From the NCBI RefSeq assembly GCF_021283305.1, contig NZ_JAJSOK010000038.1, positions 1 to 64,000 of the forward strand: a stretch of 64,000 bases of DNA, read 5' to 3'. Both the position numbers and the translations under genes were made by a program. The stretch is from Pseudonocardia kujensis. Its GTDB lineage: Bacteria > Actinomycetota > Actinomycetes > Mycobacteriales > Pseudonocardiaceae. Shown here in pieces: positions 8,361-17,098 of this stretch. Below the pieces are notes generated by a model. It saw nothing but the letters and a program-made list of their open reading frames with translations, made no database searches and had not been told where the DNA came from. Each line of letters begins with the position of its first letter. Position 1 is the first letter of the stretch.

Positions 8361-9257
8361 ATGAGCATCGGCTGGACCCCCATCGCCGAGGAGGCGGAGC
8401 GCGCCGCCCGCCTGCGGCATCCCGACCGGCACTCGATGCCGAAGCCGGCGCACCGGCGGATCCTCACCGTCGCCAACCAGAAGGGCGGCGTCGGGAAGAC
8501 CACGAGCACCGTCAACATCGCGGCCGCGCTGGCGATGCACGGCCTGCGGGTGCTCGTCGTGGACCTCGACCCGCAGGGCAACGCCAGCACGGCGCTCGGT
8601 GTCGAGCACCGGGCCGGCACGCCGTCGATCTACGAGGCGCTGCTCGGCGAGATCGGGATCGTCGAGGCCGCGGCGGTGAGCACGGCGTCGGACAACCTGC
8701 TGTGCGTGCCCGCCACGATCGACCTGGCGGGCGCCGAGATCGAGCTGGTCAGCATGGTCGCCCGCGAGTCCCGGCTGCGGCAGGCGCTGTCCGACGAGGT
8801 GCTCGACGAGCTCGCCGTCGACTACGTCCTGATCGACTGCCCGCCCTCGCTGGGCCTCCTCACCGTCAACGCGCTCGTCGCGGCCGCCGAGGTGCTGATC
8901 CCGATCCAGTGCGAGTACTACGCGCTGGAGGGGCTCGGGCAGCTGCTGAGCAACATCGACCTCGTGCGGTCGCACCTCAACACCGCGCTGCACGTCTCGA
9001 CGATCCTGCTGACCATGTACGACGGCCGCACCAAGCTCGCCGACCAGGTCACCTCGGAGGTGCGCCAGCACTTCGGCGGCACCGTGCTGCGGACGGTCAT
9101 CCCGCGCAGCGTGAAGGTCTCCGAGGCCCCGGGCTACAGCCAGACGGTGCTCGCCTACGACCCGGGTTCGCGCGGCGCGATGAGCTACGTCGACGCCGCC
9201 CGGGAGATCGCGCTGTACGGCTCGCGGATGGGCGGGCCGGAGACGAACGGGGCGTAG
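8361..9257 (+). CDS. parA: Chromosome partitioning ATPase ParA (Soj)
   Basis: 298 residues from ATG 8361 (MSIGWTPIAEEAERAARLRH); the frame is open much further upstream, but that part is out-of-frame rsmG sequence. Deviant Walker A KGGVGKTT (about 42-49), Walker A' region VLIDCPPSLGLLTVNAL (about 157-173) and the SEAPGYSQ stretch near the C-terminus are all typical. ParA dimerises on ATP, binds the nucleoid and drives ParB-parS complexes apart. The parB ATG begins immediately after the parA stop (9258), so the pair is co-translated. Confidence 0.97.
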   Translation: MSIGWTPIAEEAERAARLRHPDRHSMPKPAHRRILTVANQKGGVGKTTSTVNIAAALAMHGLRVLVVDLDPQGNASTALGVEHRAGTPSIYEALLGEIGIVEAAAVSTASDNLLCVPATIDLAGAEIELVSMVARESRLRQALSDEVLDELAVDYVLIDCPPSLGLLTVNALVAAAEVLIPIQCEYYALEGLGQLLSNIDLVRSHLNTALHVSTILLTMYDGRTKLADQVTSEVRQHFGGTVLRTVIPRSVKVSEAPGYSQTVLAYDPGSRGAMSYVDAAREIALYGSRMGGPETNGA

Positions 9258-10241
9258 ATGGCCGAGCGCAAGGGCGGGCTGGGCCGAGGCCTGGCCGCGT
9301 TGATCCCCACGGCGCCTCCGGGTGAGCAGCCGACCCGCCCCTCTCCCCCGACGCCGTCCTCCCGGGTGCCGGAGTCGTGGGAGCGCGGGGAGGCGGAGAG
9401 CTCCGCCGCGCCGGCCGGTGCGGTCGGAGGGTCGGTCGCCGAGGCGGGCGCGGTCTACCGCGAGATCCCGGTCGGCGCGATCCGGCCCAACCCGAAGCAG
9501 CCGCGCAGCCAGTTCGACGAGGAGCACCTGGCCGAGCTGGCCCACTCGATCCGCGAGTTCGGGCTCCTGCAGCCCATCGTGGTGCGCGAGACGGGCCCGG
9601 GTGCCTTCGAGCTCGTCATGGGCGAGCGGCGCTGGCGGGCCTCGCAGCAAGCCGGCCTCGAGGTGCTGCCGGCGATCGTGCGCCGGACCGGCAACGACGA
9701 GATGCTCCGCGACGCGCTGCTGGAGAACATCCACCGCGTCCAGCTGAACCCGCTCGAAGAGGCCGCCGCCTACGAGCAGCTGCTCGCGGAGTTCGGCGTG
9801 ACCCAGACGGAGCTCGCGGACCGCATCGGTCGCAGCCGCCCCGTGGTCACCAACATGATCCGGCTGCTGCGACTCCCCGTGGCCGTCCAGCGCCGGGTCG
9901 CCGCCGGCGTGCTGTCCGCGGGCCACGCCCGCGCGCTCCTCGGGCTCGACGACGCGGAGGCCCAGGAGGAGCTCGCCGCGCGCATCGTCGCCGAGGGCAT
10001 GTCGGTGCGCGCGACCGAGGAGGCGGTCGTGCTCGCGCGCAACGAGAAGCCGGGCAAGCAGCGGCAGGCCCGCTCCCGCCCGACCCCGACGGCCGGGATG
10101 AGCGAGCTCGCGACCCGCCTGTCCGACCGCTTCGACACCACGGTCAAGGTGGAGATGGGCGCTCGGAAGGGCCGGCTCGTCGTGGAGTTCGGGTCTGCCG
10201 AGGACCTCGAGCGGATCGCCGGGCTGATCGAGCGCGGCTGA
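9258..10241 (+). CDS. parB: Chromosome partitioning CTPase/DNA-binding protein ParB
   Basis: 327 residues, ATG directly after the parA stop. It opens with the conserved KGGLGRGLAALIP peptide that stimulates ParA, followed by a variable Pro/Ser linker. The ParB/Srx CTP-binding domain (about 75-165) includes IRPNPKQPRSQFDEEHL and MGERRWRASQ. The helix-turn-helix reads parS (about 175-250, QTELADRIGRSRPVVTNMIR), and a C-terminal dimerisation domain follows. Its targets are the five parS sites found in this window, one of them only 30 bp after its own stop codon. Confidence 0.97.
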   Translation: MAERKGGLGRGLAALIPTAPPGEQPTRPSPPTPSSRVPESWERGEAESSAAPAGAVGGSVAEAGAVYREIPVGAIRPNPKQPRSQFDEEHLAELAHSIREFGLLQPIVVRETGPGAFELVMGERRWRASQQAGLEVLPAIVRRTGNDEMLRDALLENIHRVQLNPLEEAAAYEQLLAEFGVTQTELADRIGRSRPVVTNMIRLLRLPVAVQRRVAAGVLSAGHARALLGLDDAEAQEELAARIVAEGMSVRATEEAVVLARNEKPGKQRQARSRPTPTAGMSELATRLSDRFDTTVKVEMGARKGRLVVEFGSAEDLERIAGLIERG

Positions 10242-10270
10242 GGGCGTTCCCGTGGAACGTGGTCGGCACC

Positions 10271-10284
10271 GTTCCACGTGAAAC
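10271..10284. promoter_or_regulatory. parS site in the parB/ddl convergent gap
   Basis: GTTCCACGTGAAAC, one base from the perfect palindrome, in the 44-bp gap between the parB stop and the ddl-like stop. A further degenerate inverted repeat, GTTCC-CGT-GGAAC, lies at 10246-10258 just upstream and may be a decayed half-site. Confidence 0.9.
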
Positions 10285-10285
10285 G

Positions 10286-11290
10286 TCAGCCCCGCTCGAC
10301 AGCGCGTTCCACGAGGGCCGCGAAGACCGCGCCCAGATCACTCCCCTCGGCCGCGACGGCGGTCGGCAGGAGCGAGGTGTCGGTCAGCCCGGGCGAGACG
10401 TTCACCTCGAGGATCTGGACGCGCCCCTCCTCGTCGACGACCGCGTCCATCCGTGAGACGTCCCGGAGCCCGAGCAGCGCGTGTGCTTGCAGGGCGGTCT
10501 CGCGAAGCCGGTCGAGGACCTCCTGCGGCAGCCGGGCCGGGCAGTGGAAGCTCGCCGCGCCCTGCGTGTAGCGGGCGGTGTAGTCGTAGACGCCGCCCGG
10601 CACGTCGACCTCGACCGGCGGCAGGGCGCGTGGCTCGGCGCCGTCGTGCACCACGGAGACGGCGACCTCGGTGCCGGTGACGAAGCGCTCGGCGAGGACG
10701 GTGTCGGCGTAGGCGAGGCAGCTGACCATGGCCGAGGGCAGCTCGGCCGCGGAGCGGACGACCTGGGCGCCGAGGGCCGAGCCACCCTGATCGGGCTTGA
10801 GCATGAGCGGAAGACCCAGCCGGTCCACCATCGCGTCGAGCACGGCCTGGGCGCCCAGCTCGCGGAAGGTCGCGTGCGGCAGCGCGATCCAGTCGGGGGT
10901 GTCCAGGCCGGAGCGGGCGAGCTCGGCCTTGGCGGTCGGCTTGTCCCAGGCACGGCGGCATGCCGACGACACCGTGCCGACGAAGGGCACGCCGATCAGT
11001 TCCAGAACGGCCTGCACGGCGCCGTTCTCGCCCTCTCCCCCGTGCAGCGCGACGATCGCGGCGTCGGGGCGTTCGGTGCGCAGCCGCTCGATCAGGGCGG
11101 CGTCGGCGTCCCACTCGCGGACCTCCAGCCCGCTGGCGCGCAGGGCGCCCGCCAGCCGGCGCCCGGATCGCAGGGACACCTCACGCTCGTGGGACAGTCC
11201 ACCCGCCAGCACGGCCACGCTTCGATCGCTCACCGGGGCATTCTGCGCCACGGTCCACTCCGACCCGGCGTCCGGCCCGTCCTGTTTCAC
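10286..11290 (-). CDS. D-alanine--D-alanine ligase family ATP-grasp protein
   Basis: 334 residues from GTG 11288-11290, or 315 residues from GTG 11231-11233 (VSDRSVAVLAGGLSHEREVS), which starts nearer the family's usual N-terminus; neither has a clear ribosome site. It shows the Ddl signatures ALHGGEGENGAVQAVLEL, the ATP-grasp lysine strand LPLMLKPDQGGSALG, and the metal/ATP segment VQILEVNVSPGLTDTSLLP. These enzymes join two D-amino acids for peptidoglycan, but the usual NVxPGLTxxS and substrate residues differ enough that a paralogue (D-Ala-D-X or regulatory) is possible. It is convergent with parB; parS sites lie at both ends. Confidence 0.8.
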   Translation of the reverse strand: MKQDGPDAGSEWTVAQNAPVSDRSVAVLAGGLSHEREVSLRSGRRLAGALRASGLEVREWDADAALIERLRTERPDAAIVALHGGEGENGAVQAVLELIGVPFVGTVSSACRRAWDKPTAKAELARSGLDTPDWIALPHATFRELGAQAVLDAMVDRLGLPLMLKPDQGGSALGAQVVRSAAELPSAMVSCLAYADTVLAERFVTGTEVAVSVVHDGAEPRALPPVEVDVPGGVYDYTARYTQGAASFHCPARLPQEVLDRLRETALQAHALLGLRDVSRMDAVVDEEGRVQILEVNVSPGLTDTSLLPTAVAAEGSDLGAVFAALVERAVERG

Positions 11291-11297
11291 GTGAAAC
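11284..11297. promoter_or_regulatory. Perfect parS site at the ddl-like gene start
   Basis: GTTTCACGTGAAAC, an exact consensus 14-bp palindrome. It overlaps the upstream-most GTG (11288-11290) of the ddl-like gene, mirroring the arrangement at rsmG. Confidence 0.97.
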
Positions 11298-11687
11298 GCG
11301 CGGGAGCGGGTAGCGGCCCTCGGCCTCGGCGCCGCACCGCCCTGGCTCCACCCGGCAAGGGTGGGTGGGTGCGATGGCTCGAGACGGCGCCCCGACCTTG
11401 CAGGGAGACGAACTCTCGCGAGGGGTCCGCTTATGGTCCGCTGTCGCGGCTGTGCGGCTCCGGCCGCTCCACGGTCCGAGCACGCCTGATCGCCATGGGG
11501 GGGCGGAGCGGTGCGTACGCCGGGATCACCCTCCCGACCGCCCCGCGGCTGGTCGGGCGGAGATCACCGAGCCCGGACGACGAAAGCGGATCTCGACCGT
11601 GCCCAGGCGGATGCTGCTCGACGGACCGACTCCGGTCTGCGTGGCGAGGACCGGAAGGCGGACGCTCCGCTGATCCTCACTCGCCCC

Positions 11688-11701
11688 GTTTCACGTGAAA
11701 C
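11688..11701. promoter_or_regulatory. Perfect parS site
   Basis: GTTTCACGTGAAAC, an exact consensus, 404 bp from the parS at 11284 and 13 bp before the terminator hairpin at 11715. Together with 10271 and 11284 it forms a parS cluster of three within 1.4 kb, likely the centromere core. Confidence 0.97.
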
Positions 11702-11714
11702 GCCTCGAACGACG

Positions 11715-11746
11715 AACGCCCCGCGGACGCAGGTCCGCGGGGCGTT
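11715..11746 (-). terminator. Intrinsic terminator-like hairpin after the aminotransferase gene
   Basis: A 14-bp perfect stem: AACGCCCCGCGGAC (11715-11728) and GTCCGCGGGGCGTT (11733-11746) around a GCAG tetraloop. It lies 12 bp beyond the aminotransferase stop. There is no long T-run, but the stem ends in AA/TT; stability alone makes it a good terminator. Confidence 0.8.
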
Positions 11747-11758
11747 CACGGGAAGGGC

Positions 11759-13102
11759 TCAGGCCGTGTCGGGACCGGGGGTGTGTGCACCGCGGCGCAG
11801 TTCGGGGGCGGGTGCGGCGGGGAGGCCGAAGGTGCGGCGCACCTCGAGCTCGGCCTCGATGACCCCGGCGAGCCGGCGGACGCCCTCGGTGATGCGTTCC
11901 GGGGTCGGGTAGCAGTACGAGAGGCGCAGCTGACGGCTGCCGAAGCCGTCGGCGTAGAACCCCGTGCCCGACGCGTAGGCCACCCGGGCCGTGACGGCGC
12001 GCGGCAACATCGCCTTCGCGTCGACCCCTTCGGGCAGCGTGACCCACACGTAGAAGCCACCGTCGGGCACGGTCCAGGTGCAGCCCTCGGGCAGGTACGT
12101 CGCCAGCGCGGTCAGCATCGCGTCACGCCGCTCCCGGTACTGCTCCGTGTAGGCCTTCACCTGCGCCCGCCAGTCGTGCTTCTCCAGGTACCGCGACACG
12201 ACCATCTGCGTGAAGCTCGGCGGGCACAGCGTGGCCGACTCCGCGGCCAGCACCAGCCGGTCCCGCACCGCCGGCGGCACGAGCGCCCACCCGACCCGGA
12301 GACCGGAGGCGAAGGTCTTGGAGAACGAGCCCAGGTAGATGACCGAGCGGTCCAGCGACCGCAGTGCCGGGTACCGGGTGCCGCTGAAGCCGAGCAGCCC
12401 GTACGGGTTGTCCTCGACGACCCCCACGCCGTACTCCGCGCACAGGTCCAGCACCCGCTGCCGTCGCTCGACGGCCAGCGTCACGCCGGCGGGATTGTGG
12501 AAGTTCGGGATCGTGTAGAGGAACTTCGGGGTGACGCCGCGGGCGGCGAGCGTACGCAGCGCCTCCTCCAGCAGTTCCGGGACGAGCCCGTGCTCGTCCA
12601 TCGCGACGTGGACCACGCGGGCCTGGTAGGCGGCGAAGCTGCCCAGCGCGCCGACATAGGACGGCCCCTCGGCGAGCACCACGTCGCCCGGGTCGCAGAA
12701 CAGCCGGGTGACGAGGTCGAGGGCCATCTGCGAGCCGACGGTCACGACGACGTCGTTCGGGTCGGCCTCGATCCCCTCCTCCCGCATGACGTCGCAGATC
12801 TGCGTGCGCAGCGCGGGCACGCCCTGGGCGGAGCCGTACTGCAGCGCGACCTGGCCCTCGCGGGCGACGAGGTCGCCGATCTCGGCGGACAGCTCCTCGA
12901 GCGGCAGCGCGGCCAGGTTGGGCATGCCACCTGCGAGCGAGACGACCTCGGGCCGACTGGCGACGGCGAACAGCGCCCGGATCTCGGAGGCGACCATCCC
13001 GGAGGTCCGTGCCGCGAACCGCTCGGTCGGCGGGACCGGCGCGGCTGCCGCCGCCCGCTCGACGGAGACGTCGGGCTGCTGCGGGGACGGCGGGATCGTC
13101 AC
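11759..13102 (-). CDS. PLP-dependent aminotransferase, fold type I (2-aminoadipate/KAT-like)
   Basis: 447 residues from GTG 13100-13102 (VTIPPSPQQPDVSVERA), set by GGAGG about 7 nt upstream. It is a complete class I/II aminotransferase: FLYTIPNFHNPAGVTL (about 215-230), NPYGLLGF, and the PLP Schiff-base lysine in LGSFSKTFASGLRVGW (about 272-287). The N-terminus SLAGGMPN and the PNFHNPAG segment resemble 2-aminoadipate aminotransferases and the catalytic half of MocR proteins, but no helix-turn-helix domain is present. The substrate cannot be fixed from sequence. The gene lies between parB and the GNAT/cwlM genes, a common position for it in Actinobacteria. Confidence 0.9.
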   Translation of the reverse strand: MTIPPSPQQPDVSVERAAAAAPVPPTERFAARTSGMVASEIRALFAVASRPEVVSLAGGMPNLAALPLEELSAEIGDLVAREGQVALQYGSAQGVPALRTQICDVMREEGIEADPNDVVVTVGSQMALDLVTRLFCDPGDVVLAEGPSYVGALGSFAAYQARVVHVAMDEHGLVPELLEEALRTLAARGVTPKFLYTIPNFHNPAGVTLAVERRQRVLDLCAEYGVGVVEDNPYGLLGFSGTRYPALRSLDRSVIYLGSFSKTFASGLRVGWALVPPAVRDRLVLAAESATLCPPSFTQMVVSRYLEKHDWRAQVKAYTEQYRERRDAMLTALATYLPEGCTWTVPDGGFYVWVTLPEGVDAKAMLPRAVTARVAYASGTGFYADGFGSRQLRLSYCYPTPERITEGVRRLAGVIEAELEVRRTFGLPAAPAPELRRGAHTPGPDTA

Positions 13103-13384
13103 GGTGGATCCTCCAGGTCGACGGCTGAGCGGAGCTCGCGGAGCGAACATCGGCGCCGATCGCAGCCCGGCGGCCACGCGCGCGCAGCCTCGGGGAGCGA
13201 AAGTGGCACCTGAGTGTAACCGGGACGGGTGTACGGTCTGCCCTTCGGCGAGGCTGAGACACCGGTCGCAGCAGCCGGGGTGTCGCAGGGGCCCCGACCG
13301 ACCTACCATCGAACGGTCTTCGTGATCACACGGGGGGTCTCGACCACGCGGAACCCGATCGGGTCGGCCGCCGGAGGTAGCACG

Positions 13385-14062
13385 TTGTCCTGGCACGTCG
13401 CCGCGGTCAACCTCGACAACCTGGGGGACCTCCCCAAGCGTTGTCGCTCCTGCGTCTTCTGGGAGCTCGCACCGCACCTCGCCAAGCAGGCCGAGGAGTT
13501 CGGCACCACCGAGCTCGAGAAGGAGGCCTGGGTCTCGGAGATCCTGCTCGAGTGGGGCTCGTGCGGGAAGATCGTCTACGTCCGTGGGGCGCCCGCCGGC
13601 TACGTCATGTACGCGCCGCCCTCCGCGGTCCCCCGCGCCACCGAGATGCCGACCGGCCCGGTGAGCGCCGACGCCGTGCTCCTCATGACCCTCCAGGTGA
13701 TGCCGGAGTACGCCGGCGAGGGCCTCGGGCGGATGCTCGCCCAGTCCGTGGTCAAGGACCTCACCCGCCGCGGGGTGAAGGCCGTCGAGGCCTTCGGCGA
13801 GGCGCGGCCCGGGTCGGAGCCCGGCTGCATCATCCCGGCCGACTTCCTGCGCAGCGTCGGCTTCAAGACGGTCCGGCCGCACCCGCGGTGGCCCCGGCTG
13901 CGGATGGAGCTCCGCTCGGGGATCACGTGGAAGGAGGACGTCGAGCACGCGCTCGAGCAACTCCTCGGGACCATCACGATTCCGATGCAGCCCGCGGCGC
14001 CCGTCGGGCAGCCCGGGTACCGGGTACCCGCACCGACCGGCGCGCGCGTACGCACGATCTGA
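13385..14062 (+). CDS. GNAT-family N-acetyltransferase
   Basis: 225 residues from TTG 13385 (LSWHVAAVNLDNLGDLPKRC), chosen because GGAGG sits 7 nt before it; an earlier GTG in frame has no such site. The N-terminus carries a Cys pair motif, CRSCVFWEL, followed by the GNAT core with LMTLQVMPEYAGEGLGRML (acetyl-CoA loop, about 102-120) and GVKAVEAFGEA. The acceptor is unknown. The same gene occurs next to parAB/cwlM in related genomes. The C-terminus (after about 185) is a Pro-rich tail. It is divergent from the aminotransferase gene and convergent with cwlM. Confidence 0.88.
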   Translation: MSWHVAAVNLDNLGDLPKRCRSCVFWELAPHLAKQAEEFGTTELEKEAWVSEILLEWGSCGKIVYVRGAPAGYVMYAPPSAVPRATEMPTGPVSADAVLLMTLQVMPEYAGEGLGRMLAQSVVKDLTRRGVKAVEAFGEARPGSEPGCIIPADFLRSVGFKTVRPHPRWPRLRMELRSGITWKEDVEHALEQLLGTITIPMQPAAPVGQPGYRVPAPTGARVRTI

Positions 14063-14114
14063 GAGCGCGCTGTACGGGCCGCTGAGCGACCGAATGACAA
14101 GGGTGTGACTCAGG

Positions 14115-14148
14115 GGCCCGGGAACCGCGATCAGCCCGTTCCCGGGCC
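14115..14148. terminator. Bidirectional hairpin between GNAT gene and cwlM
   Basis: An 11-bp perfect stem: GGCCCGGGAAC (14115-14125) and GTTCCCGGGCC (14138-14148) with a 12-nt loop. It sits in the convergent gap, 53 bp after one stop and 21 bp after the other, so it can serve both strands. Confidence 0.7.
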
Positions 14149-14168
14149 TGAGATCGATTCTCCCGGGC

Positions 14169-15326
14169 TCAGATGGCCTGGGCCTGGTTCCGGTTGATCT
14201 CGTGGGCCAGCACGTCCGAGAATGTGAACGTGCCGGTCGGCTGGTCGTTCTGACCCAGCAGGTACAGCCGCTTGACGGCCACCAGGATCCCCTCGGCCAC
14301 CACGTCGCGGAAGCCGGGGTCGAGGAGCTTGGTCCGGTCCCCGATGTGCGTGAGGTAGCCGAGCTCCACGCGGACGGCCGGCATCCGCGTCAGCCGGAGC
14401 AGCTCCCACGTGCGGGCCTGGCTGCCGCAGTCGAGCATCGCGGTGCGGGTGAGCAGCTCGCGCTGGATGAGCCCGGCGAGCGCCTCCCCCACCGTGGAGG
14501 TGGCGCCCGAACCGTTGCCGAAGTGGAAGGTGGCAAGGCCCTGGGCGTACATGCTCCGGTTCGCGTCGGAGTGGAGCGAGAGAACCAGGTCGGCGTTGGC
14601 CTCGTTGGCGAACGCGGCGCGTTCGGCCTCGGCCGGGCAGGTGTCCTCCCGGCGGGAGAGCAACGCCTCCATGCCGGTGGCGGACATGCGGCCGACGAGC
14701 CGACGGGCGAGGTCCCACATCAGGTCGGCCTCGCACACCCCCGCGACCTGGACGCCGCGGTCGAGGCCGCCGTGCCCGGGGTCGACGACGATTCGCTTGC
14801 CGCGCATCCGCGGCCCGGCGCGGCGGAGCAGCTCCTGCTCGCGGAGCAGGCCGGGGCGCCCGCCGACGACCTTGCGGCCGAGCTGGCGCAGCGCACGCAG
14901 GGTGCCGGGGCCGCACACGCCGTCGGCGGCGAGCCCGTAGTCCCGCTGGAAGCCGCGGAGGGCCTGCTCGGTGCGCTCGTCGAACACGCCGGACGGGCGG
15001 CCCGGGTCGTAGCCGAGCTCGAGGAGGCGGGTCTGGAGCTGGCCGACGTCGTCGCCGCTCATGGGCGCCGAGACCATCAGGGCCAGCATCCGGTCGCCGA
15101 GCTTCCAGCCGGCCTCACGCAACGCGCGGTAGGTGTCCGGGCCGACGATCCCGTCGGTGATCAGCCCGCGGCGCTGCTGGAACGCCTGGACGGCCCGCTC
15201 GACGGCCACGTCGAACACGTCGTCGGACCCGGGGCCCGGGGCGGCGGCCAGGAGGCCGAACCGCCGCAGCGTGGTCCTGATCTCGACGACCGCCGGGCCG
15301 CGGTCCCCGCGGCGGAGCAGCTGCAT
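14169..15326 (-). CDS. cwlM: CwlM-like peptidoglycan amidase homologue (cytoplasmic regulator type)
   Basis: 385 residues from ATG 15324-15326 (MQLLRRGDRGPAVVEIRTTL), with GAGGGG 5 nt upstream. Two N-terminal peptidoglycan-binding modules (about 1-75 and 90-155) precede an Amidase_3 domain (about 185-360) with the zinc ligands in VVDPGHGG, the Glu in CEADLMW, the His in LSLHSDAN and the catalytic-position Glu in VRVELGYLTH. There is no signal peptide. In Mycobacterium the CwlM orthologue, also unsecreted, is phosphorylated and activates MurA instead of cutting wall; the same role is inferred here. It sits after trxA-trxB as in mycobacteria. Confidence 0.88.
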   Translation of the reverse strand: MQLLRRGDRGPAVVEIRTTLRRFGLLAAAPGPGSDDVFDVAVERAVQAFQQRRGLITDGIVGPDTYRALREAGWKLGDRMLALMVSAPMSGDDVGQLQTRLLELGYDPGRPSGVFDERTEQALRGFQRDYGLAADGVCGPGTLRALRQLGRKVVGGRPGLLREQELLRRAGPRMRGKRIVVDPGHGGLDRGVQVAGVCEADLMWDLARRLVGRMSATGMEALLSRREDTCPAEAERAAFANEANADLVLSLHSDANRSMYAQGLATFHFGNGSGATSTVGEALAGLIQRELLTRTAMLDCGSQARTWELLRLTRMPAVRVELGYLTHIGDRTKLLDPGFRDVVAEGILVAVKRLYLLGQNDQPTGTFTFSDVLAHEINRNQAQAI

Positions 15327-15606
15327 GCACCCCTCGCTCGATCTCCGGCGCGCCGACGGACGGCGCGTCTCGATGGTCCGGGCCCGCACGCCGGCGCACG
15401 GCGCTCTCCGGCATGTCCGGCCCGGTTCTCGGCCGTCGACCATTCTGCCCTGCGCCGCCACGTCCGGGGGACAGCGGGGCGTGCGCGGGCGTGTCCACGC
15501 AGTCAGCGGGCCGGAAAGGCGCCGAACGGCCGAACGGCCCGTCGGCTGATCGCCGGACGTACCGGGCGATCGGCGACAGGCCGTATCGGATCGGTTGCGG
15601 AATGAC

Positions 15607-15933
15607 CTACAGGTAGTCGGACAAGTCGCTCAGCAGGGCGGCCTTCGGCTTGGCGCCCACGATGGTCTTCACCGGCTGCCCGTCCTTGAACACGATCATG
15701 GTCGGGATCGACATGACCTGGTACTGCTGCGCCGTCTTCCCGTTCGCGTCGATGTCGAGCTTGGCGACGGTCAGGTCGTCCTTGTGCTCGCCGGCGATCT
15801 CGTCGAGGACCGGGGCGACCATCTTGCACGGCCCGCACCAGGTCGCCCAGAAGTCGACCAGCACGGTCTTGCCGCTCTTGAGGACGTCCTGCTCGAACGT
15901 GGCGTCGGTGACGTCCACGGTGTTGTTGCCCAT
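15607..15933 (-). CDS. trxA: Thioredoxin
   Basis: 108 residues from ATG 15931-15933 (MGNNTVDVTDATFEQDVLK), with GAGGAG 9 nt upstream. Active site WCGPC at 32-36, cis-Pro in SIPTMIVF near 76. It is a cytosolic protein disulfide reductant, re-reduced by the product of the adjacent trxB. The gene starts 62 bp after the trxB stop, so the two are probably one operon. Confidence 0.97.
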   Translation of the reverse strand: MGNNTVDVTDATFEQDVLKSGKTVLVDFWATWCGPCKMVAPVLDEIAGEHKDDLTVAKLDIDANGKTAQQYQVMSIPTMIVFKDGQPVKTIVGAKPKAALLSDLSDYL

Positions 15934-15995
15934 CGCGATGCTCTCCTCGTTCGGTACTGCGCCAGGTGGAAGGGTGCCAGGAAGTGGAGGGACGG

Positions 15996-16997
15996 TCAGT
16001 GGACCGCGGCCGCGACGTCCTTCGCGTCGGTGCCGTAGCCGCCACCGGCCATCTCGGGCTCGATCGGCTCCTCGGCCAACCAGCGCTCGGCGTCGATGGC
16101 TGCGGAACAGCCCGACCCGGCGGCGGTGATGGCCTGCCGGTAGGTGTGGTCGACCAGGTCGCCACAGGCGAACACGCCCGGGATGTTGGTGTGGGTCGAC
16201 GGGGACTTGGTCTTGACGTAGCCCTCGTCGTCGAGCTCGACCTGCCCGCGGACCAGCTCGCTGCGCGGGTCGTGCCCGATCGCCACGAACATGCCCGAGA
16301 CCTCGAGGGTGGACTCCTCGCCGGTCACCGTGTCCTCGAGCTTGAGCGCGGAGACGCCGTTCTCGCCGACGACCTCGGTGACGGCCTTGTTCAGCTCCCA
16401 CCGCATCTTCGGGTCGTTCCGGGCGCGCTCGAGCATGATCTTCGAGGCGCGGAACTCGTCGCGGCGGTGCACCACCGTCACGCTCGACCCGAAGCGGGTC
16501 AGGAAGGTGGCCTCCTCCATCGCCGAGTCGCCGCCGCCGATGACGGCGATCGGCTTGTCCCGGAAGAAGAACCCGTCACAGGTGGCACAGGCGGACACGC
16601 CGCGGCCGAGCAGCTCCTGCTCGCCGGGCACGCCGAGGTAACGGGCCGCGGCCCCCATGGCGAGGATGACCGCGCGCGAGCGGTAGGTCACGCCGTTGGC
16701 GGTGACCTCCTTGACCGGGCCCTCGAGCGCGACCGACTCGACGTCCTCGGCGCGCAGGTCGGCGCCGAAGCGCTTGGCCTGGCCGCGCATCTGCTCCATC
16801 AGCTCCGGGCCCATGATGCCGTCGGTGAAGCCGGGGAAGTTCTCGACCTCGGTCGTGGTCATCAGGGCGCCGCCGAACTGGGTTCCCTCGAACACCAGGG
16901 GCGCGAGCTGGGCGCGCGCGGCATAGACCGCCGCGGTGTACCCGGCCGGTCCGGAGCCGACGATGATCAGCTCGTGGATCTTCTGCTCGGTGCTCAC
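15996..16997 (-). CDS. trxB: Thioredoxin-disulfide reductase
   Basis: 333 residues from GTG 16995-16997 (STEQKIHELIIVGSGPAGYT). FAD-binding GSGPAGYTAAVYAARA, redox-active CATC (about 137-140, in CATCDGFFF), NADPH motif GGGDSAMEE and the C-terminal GVFACGDLVD FAD motif are all intact. It reduces thioredoxin with NADPH. It lies in the conserved sigM-antisigma-trxB-trxA-cwlM block, upstream of trxA. Confidence 0.97.
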   Translation of the reverse strand: MSTEQKIHELIIVGSGPAGYTAAVYAARAQLAPLVFEGTQFGGALMTTTEVENFPGFTDGIMGPELMEQMRGQAKRFGADLRAEDVESVALEGPVKEVTANGVTYRSRAVILAMGAAARYLGVPGEQELLGRGVSACATCDGFFFRDKPIAVIGGGDSAMEEATFLTRFGSSVTVVHRRDEFRASKIMLERARNDPKMRWELNKAVTEVVGENGVSALKLEDTVTGEESTLEVSGMFVAIGHDPRSELVRGQVELDDEGYVKTKSPSTHTNIPGVFACGDLVDHTYRQAITAAGSGCSAAIDAERWLAEEPIEPEMAGGGYGTDAKDVAAAVH

Positions 16998-17098
16998 CGA
17001 TGCCTCTCTTCCCGCTCGACTGGCTCGACCCCGTCAACACGATCCTAGGAGCGGGCATTCCCCTGCCGGTGCGGCGGACGGTGGCGCTGTGCCTCCGG

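Larger units (their letters stand above)
11298..11758. other. Gene-free stretch upstream of the ddl-like gene
   Basis: About 460 bp between the 5' end of the ddl-like gene and the 3' end of the aminotransferase gene. It contains a perfect parS (11688), a strong hairpin (11715) and presumably the ddl promoter. Open frames here lack ribosome sites and recognisable domains, so I do not call a gene. Confidence 0.6.

Noticed and set aside
11365..11673. Possible small gene between the ddl-like gene and the aminotransferase
   Set aside because: Arg/Pro-rich translation without a domain or ribosome site, in a region that holds parS and promoter sequences.
13919..13932. Further parS in the GNAT gene (ATCACGTGGAAG)
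   Set aside because: Only the CACGTG core and part of one arm match; at least three mismatches to the 14-bp palindrome.
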